From the NCBI GenBank assembly GCA_002469845.1, contig DKNZ01000065.1, forward strand, positions 1 to 24,378: 24,378 bases of DNA. Reading direction: 5' to 3'. Made by a program: the position numbers and the translations under genes. The notes under the pieces are model-generated. The model did no database searches. It was not told the DNA's origin and was given only the letters and a program-made list of their open reading frames with translations. This document shows, one piece after another, positions 23,411-24,378 of the stretch. The DNA is from Cellvibrionales bacterium UBA7375 (GTDB taxonomy: Bacteria > Pseudomonadota > Gammaproteobacteria > Pseudomonadales > Porticoccaceae). Each line of letters begins with the position of its first letter. Position 1 is the stretch's first letter.

Positions 23411-24378
23411 ATGTCTAAAGTTAGCATGCGAGATATGTTAGAAGCAGGTGTCCATTTTGGCCACCAAACCCGTTTTTGGAATCCAAAGATGAGCCAGTTT
23501 ATATTTGGTTCACGCAATAAAGTTCACGTTATTAATCTTGAAAATACTGTACCTGCTTTTAACGAAGCATTAGAAGTACTTCGTGTTGAAGCTGCAAAAG
23601 GTAACCAGGTCCTTTTTGTTGGCACCAAGCGTGCAGCGAACAAGATTATTAAAGAGCAAGCAGAGCGTTGCGGAATGCCCTATGTTAGTCATCGCTGGTT
23701 GGGTGGAATGCTAACAAACTACAAAACTATCAGAGCATCAATTCGTCGCTTTCGCGATCTTGAAACTCAGCAGAATGATGGAACGTTTGACAAAATCACC
23801 AAAAAAGAAGTCTTGATGCGCACTCGCATGAAAGACAAATTAGAGAATTCAATTGGCGGTATCAAGGACATGAACGGTTTGCCCGATATATTGTTCGTGG
23901 TAGATGTTGATCATGAGCGTATTGCTATTAACGAAGCGAATAAATTAGGTATTCGTGTTGTCGGTATTGTTGATACAAACAGTGATCCAGACGGCGTTGA
24001 TCATATTATTCCTGGTAATGATGATTCAATACGAGCAATTAGGTTATATGCTGCTTCAGTTGCTGACAGTATCTTAGAAGGTAAGGCGCAGGCTGCATCT
24101 GTAACAAGTAAAGATGAATTTGTTGAAGTTGACGAAAAATCAACTGCAAAGACTGCTACGGAAGTTGCTGTAGAGCCTACTGCGGAAGTTGCTGCAGAGC
24201 CTACTGCTGAAGTTGCTGCAGCGCCTGCCGCTGAAGTTGTTGCAGAGCCTACTGCTAAAGTTGCTGCAGAGCCTACTGCTAAAGTTGCTGCAGAGCCTGC
24301 TGCTGATGCTACGGCTAAAAAAGCACTGGCTAAGAAGCCAGCGGCTAAAAAAGCACCAGCTAAAAAGCCAGCGGCTAA
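23411..24378 (+). CDS. rpsB: 30S ribosomal protein S2 with long repetitive C-terminal extension (3' partial)
   Basis: Small-subunit protein S2. Residues 1-240 follow E. coli S2 closely (MRDMLEAGVHFGHQTRFWNPKM, FVGTKRAA, HRWLGGMLTN, MRTRMKDKLENS, IVDTNSDPDGVD, PGNDDSIRAI). E. coli S2 ends at the equivalent of about residue 240. Here the frame continues for at least 82 residues: a short linker, six EVAAEPTA-like octapeptides (251-298), then an Ala/Lys/Pro tail (299-322). The frame is still open at the window end; the terminal TAA is out of frame. AGGA lies 7 nt before the ATG. It is divergent from map; tsf is expected downstream but is outside the window. Confidence 0.97.
   Translation, partial: MSKVSMRDMLEAGVHFGHQTRFWNPKMSQFIFGSRNKVHVINLENTVPAFNEALEVLRVEAAKGNQVLFVGTKRAANKIIKEQAERCGMPYVSHRWLGGMLTNYKTIRASIRRFRDLETQQNDGTFDKITKKEVLMRTRMKDKLENSIGGIKDMNGLPDILFVVDVDHERIAINEANKLGIRVVGIVDTNSDPDGVDHIIPGNDDSIRAIRLYAASVADSILEGKAQAASVTSKDEFVEVDEKSTAKTATEVAVEPTAEVAAEPTAEVAAAPAAEVVAEPTAKVAAEPTAKVAAEPAADATAKKALAKKPAAKKAPAKKPAA
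24161..24304 (+). repeat. six 24-bp in-frame tandem repeats in the rpsB 3' region
   Basis: Six contiguous 24-bp units start at 24161, 24185, 24209, 24233, 24257 and 24281. They encode EVAVEPTA, EVAAEPTA, EVAAAPAA, EVVAEPTA, KVAAEPTA and KVAAEPAA. Units 2 and 5 differ at one base, as do units 5 and 6, indicating recent duplication or homogenisation. The 24-bp period keeps the frame, so copy-number changes would lengthen or shorten S2 without disrupting it. Confidence 0.95.

Noticed and set aside
24376..24378. TAA at the very end of the window as the stop of rpsB
   Set aside because: It is out of frame. The rpsB frame reads GCT at 24374-24376 followed by a partial AA codon, so the gene continues beyond the window.
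1..24378. Mobile elements, CRISPR arrays, tRNA or rRNA genes, defence systems
   Set aside because: I found no transposase, integrase, spaced direct-repeat array, RNA-gene signature or defence-associated domain in the window.

Overview
The window looks like chromosomal housekeeping DNA from a marine-type gammaproteobacterium (Pseudomonadales/Cellvibrionales-like, for example the SAR92/Porticoccaceae neighbourhood). The reasons are the sucAB-lpd-sucCD order, the long form of DapD, the map-glnD-dapC...dapD block divergent from rpsB, and an AT-leaning base composition judged by eye. The lineage is an inference. I see no insertion sequence, prophage, tRNA, rRNA or CRISPR array, and the genes are tightly packed.

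Layout. (1) Positions 2-7511, plus strand: a TCA-cycle operon, sucA (5' end outside the window), sucB, lpdA, sucC, sucD. It has an intercistronic hairpin before sucC and a strong bidirectional terminator after sucD. (2) Positions 7577-12788, minus strand: metY, preceded in transcription order by a three-gene set gpgP-gpgS-GH13 phosphorylase. This set should make the compatible solute glucosylglycerate (GpgS, then GpgP) and recover glucose-1-phosphate from it (GH13_18 phosphorylase). A good match to a sigma-54 promoter, GG-N10-GC, lies upstream of gpgP, followed by a 17-bp palindrome. (3) Positions 13036-16184: a lipid/acyl-CoA locus, with a thiolase and an SCP2-like protein on the minus strand and a divergent high-molecular-weight FabG-type reductase on the plus strand. 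An inverted repeat with 8-bp arms lies between them. (4) Positions 16212-23066, minus strand: map, glnD, dapC, nth, an ArsC/YffB-family gene and dapD. These cover protein maturation, nitrogen sensing, lysine/diaminopimelate synthesis and base-excision repair. (5) Positions 23411 to the end, plus strand: rpsB behind a plausible stringent-type promoter and a structured leader.

Most distinctive points. The ribosomal protein S2 gene carries a long C-terminal extension absent from E. coli S2. It consists of six 8-residue EVAAEPTA-like repeats encoded by 24-bp tandem DNA repeats, followed by an AKKP-rich basic tail that runs off the window. The glucosylglycerate operon has a candidate sigma-54 promoter, which would fit a nitrogen-free osmolyte made under nitrogen limitation. 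Endonuclease III has a rearranged iron-sulfur cysteine pattern. The rest of the window is conserved core metabolism.
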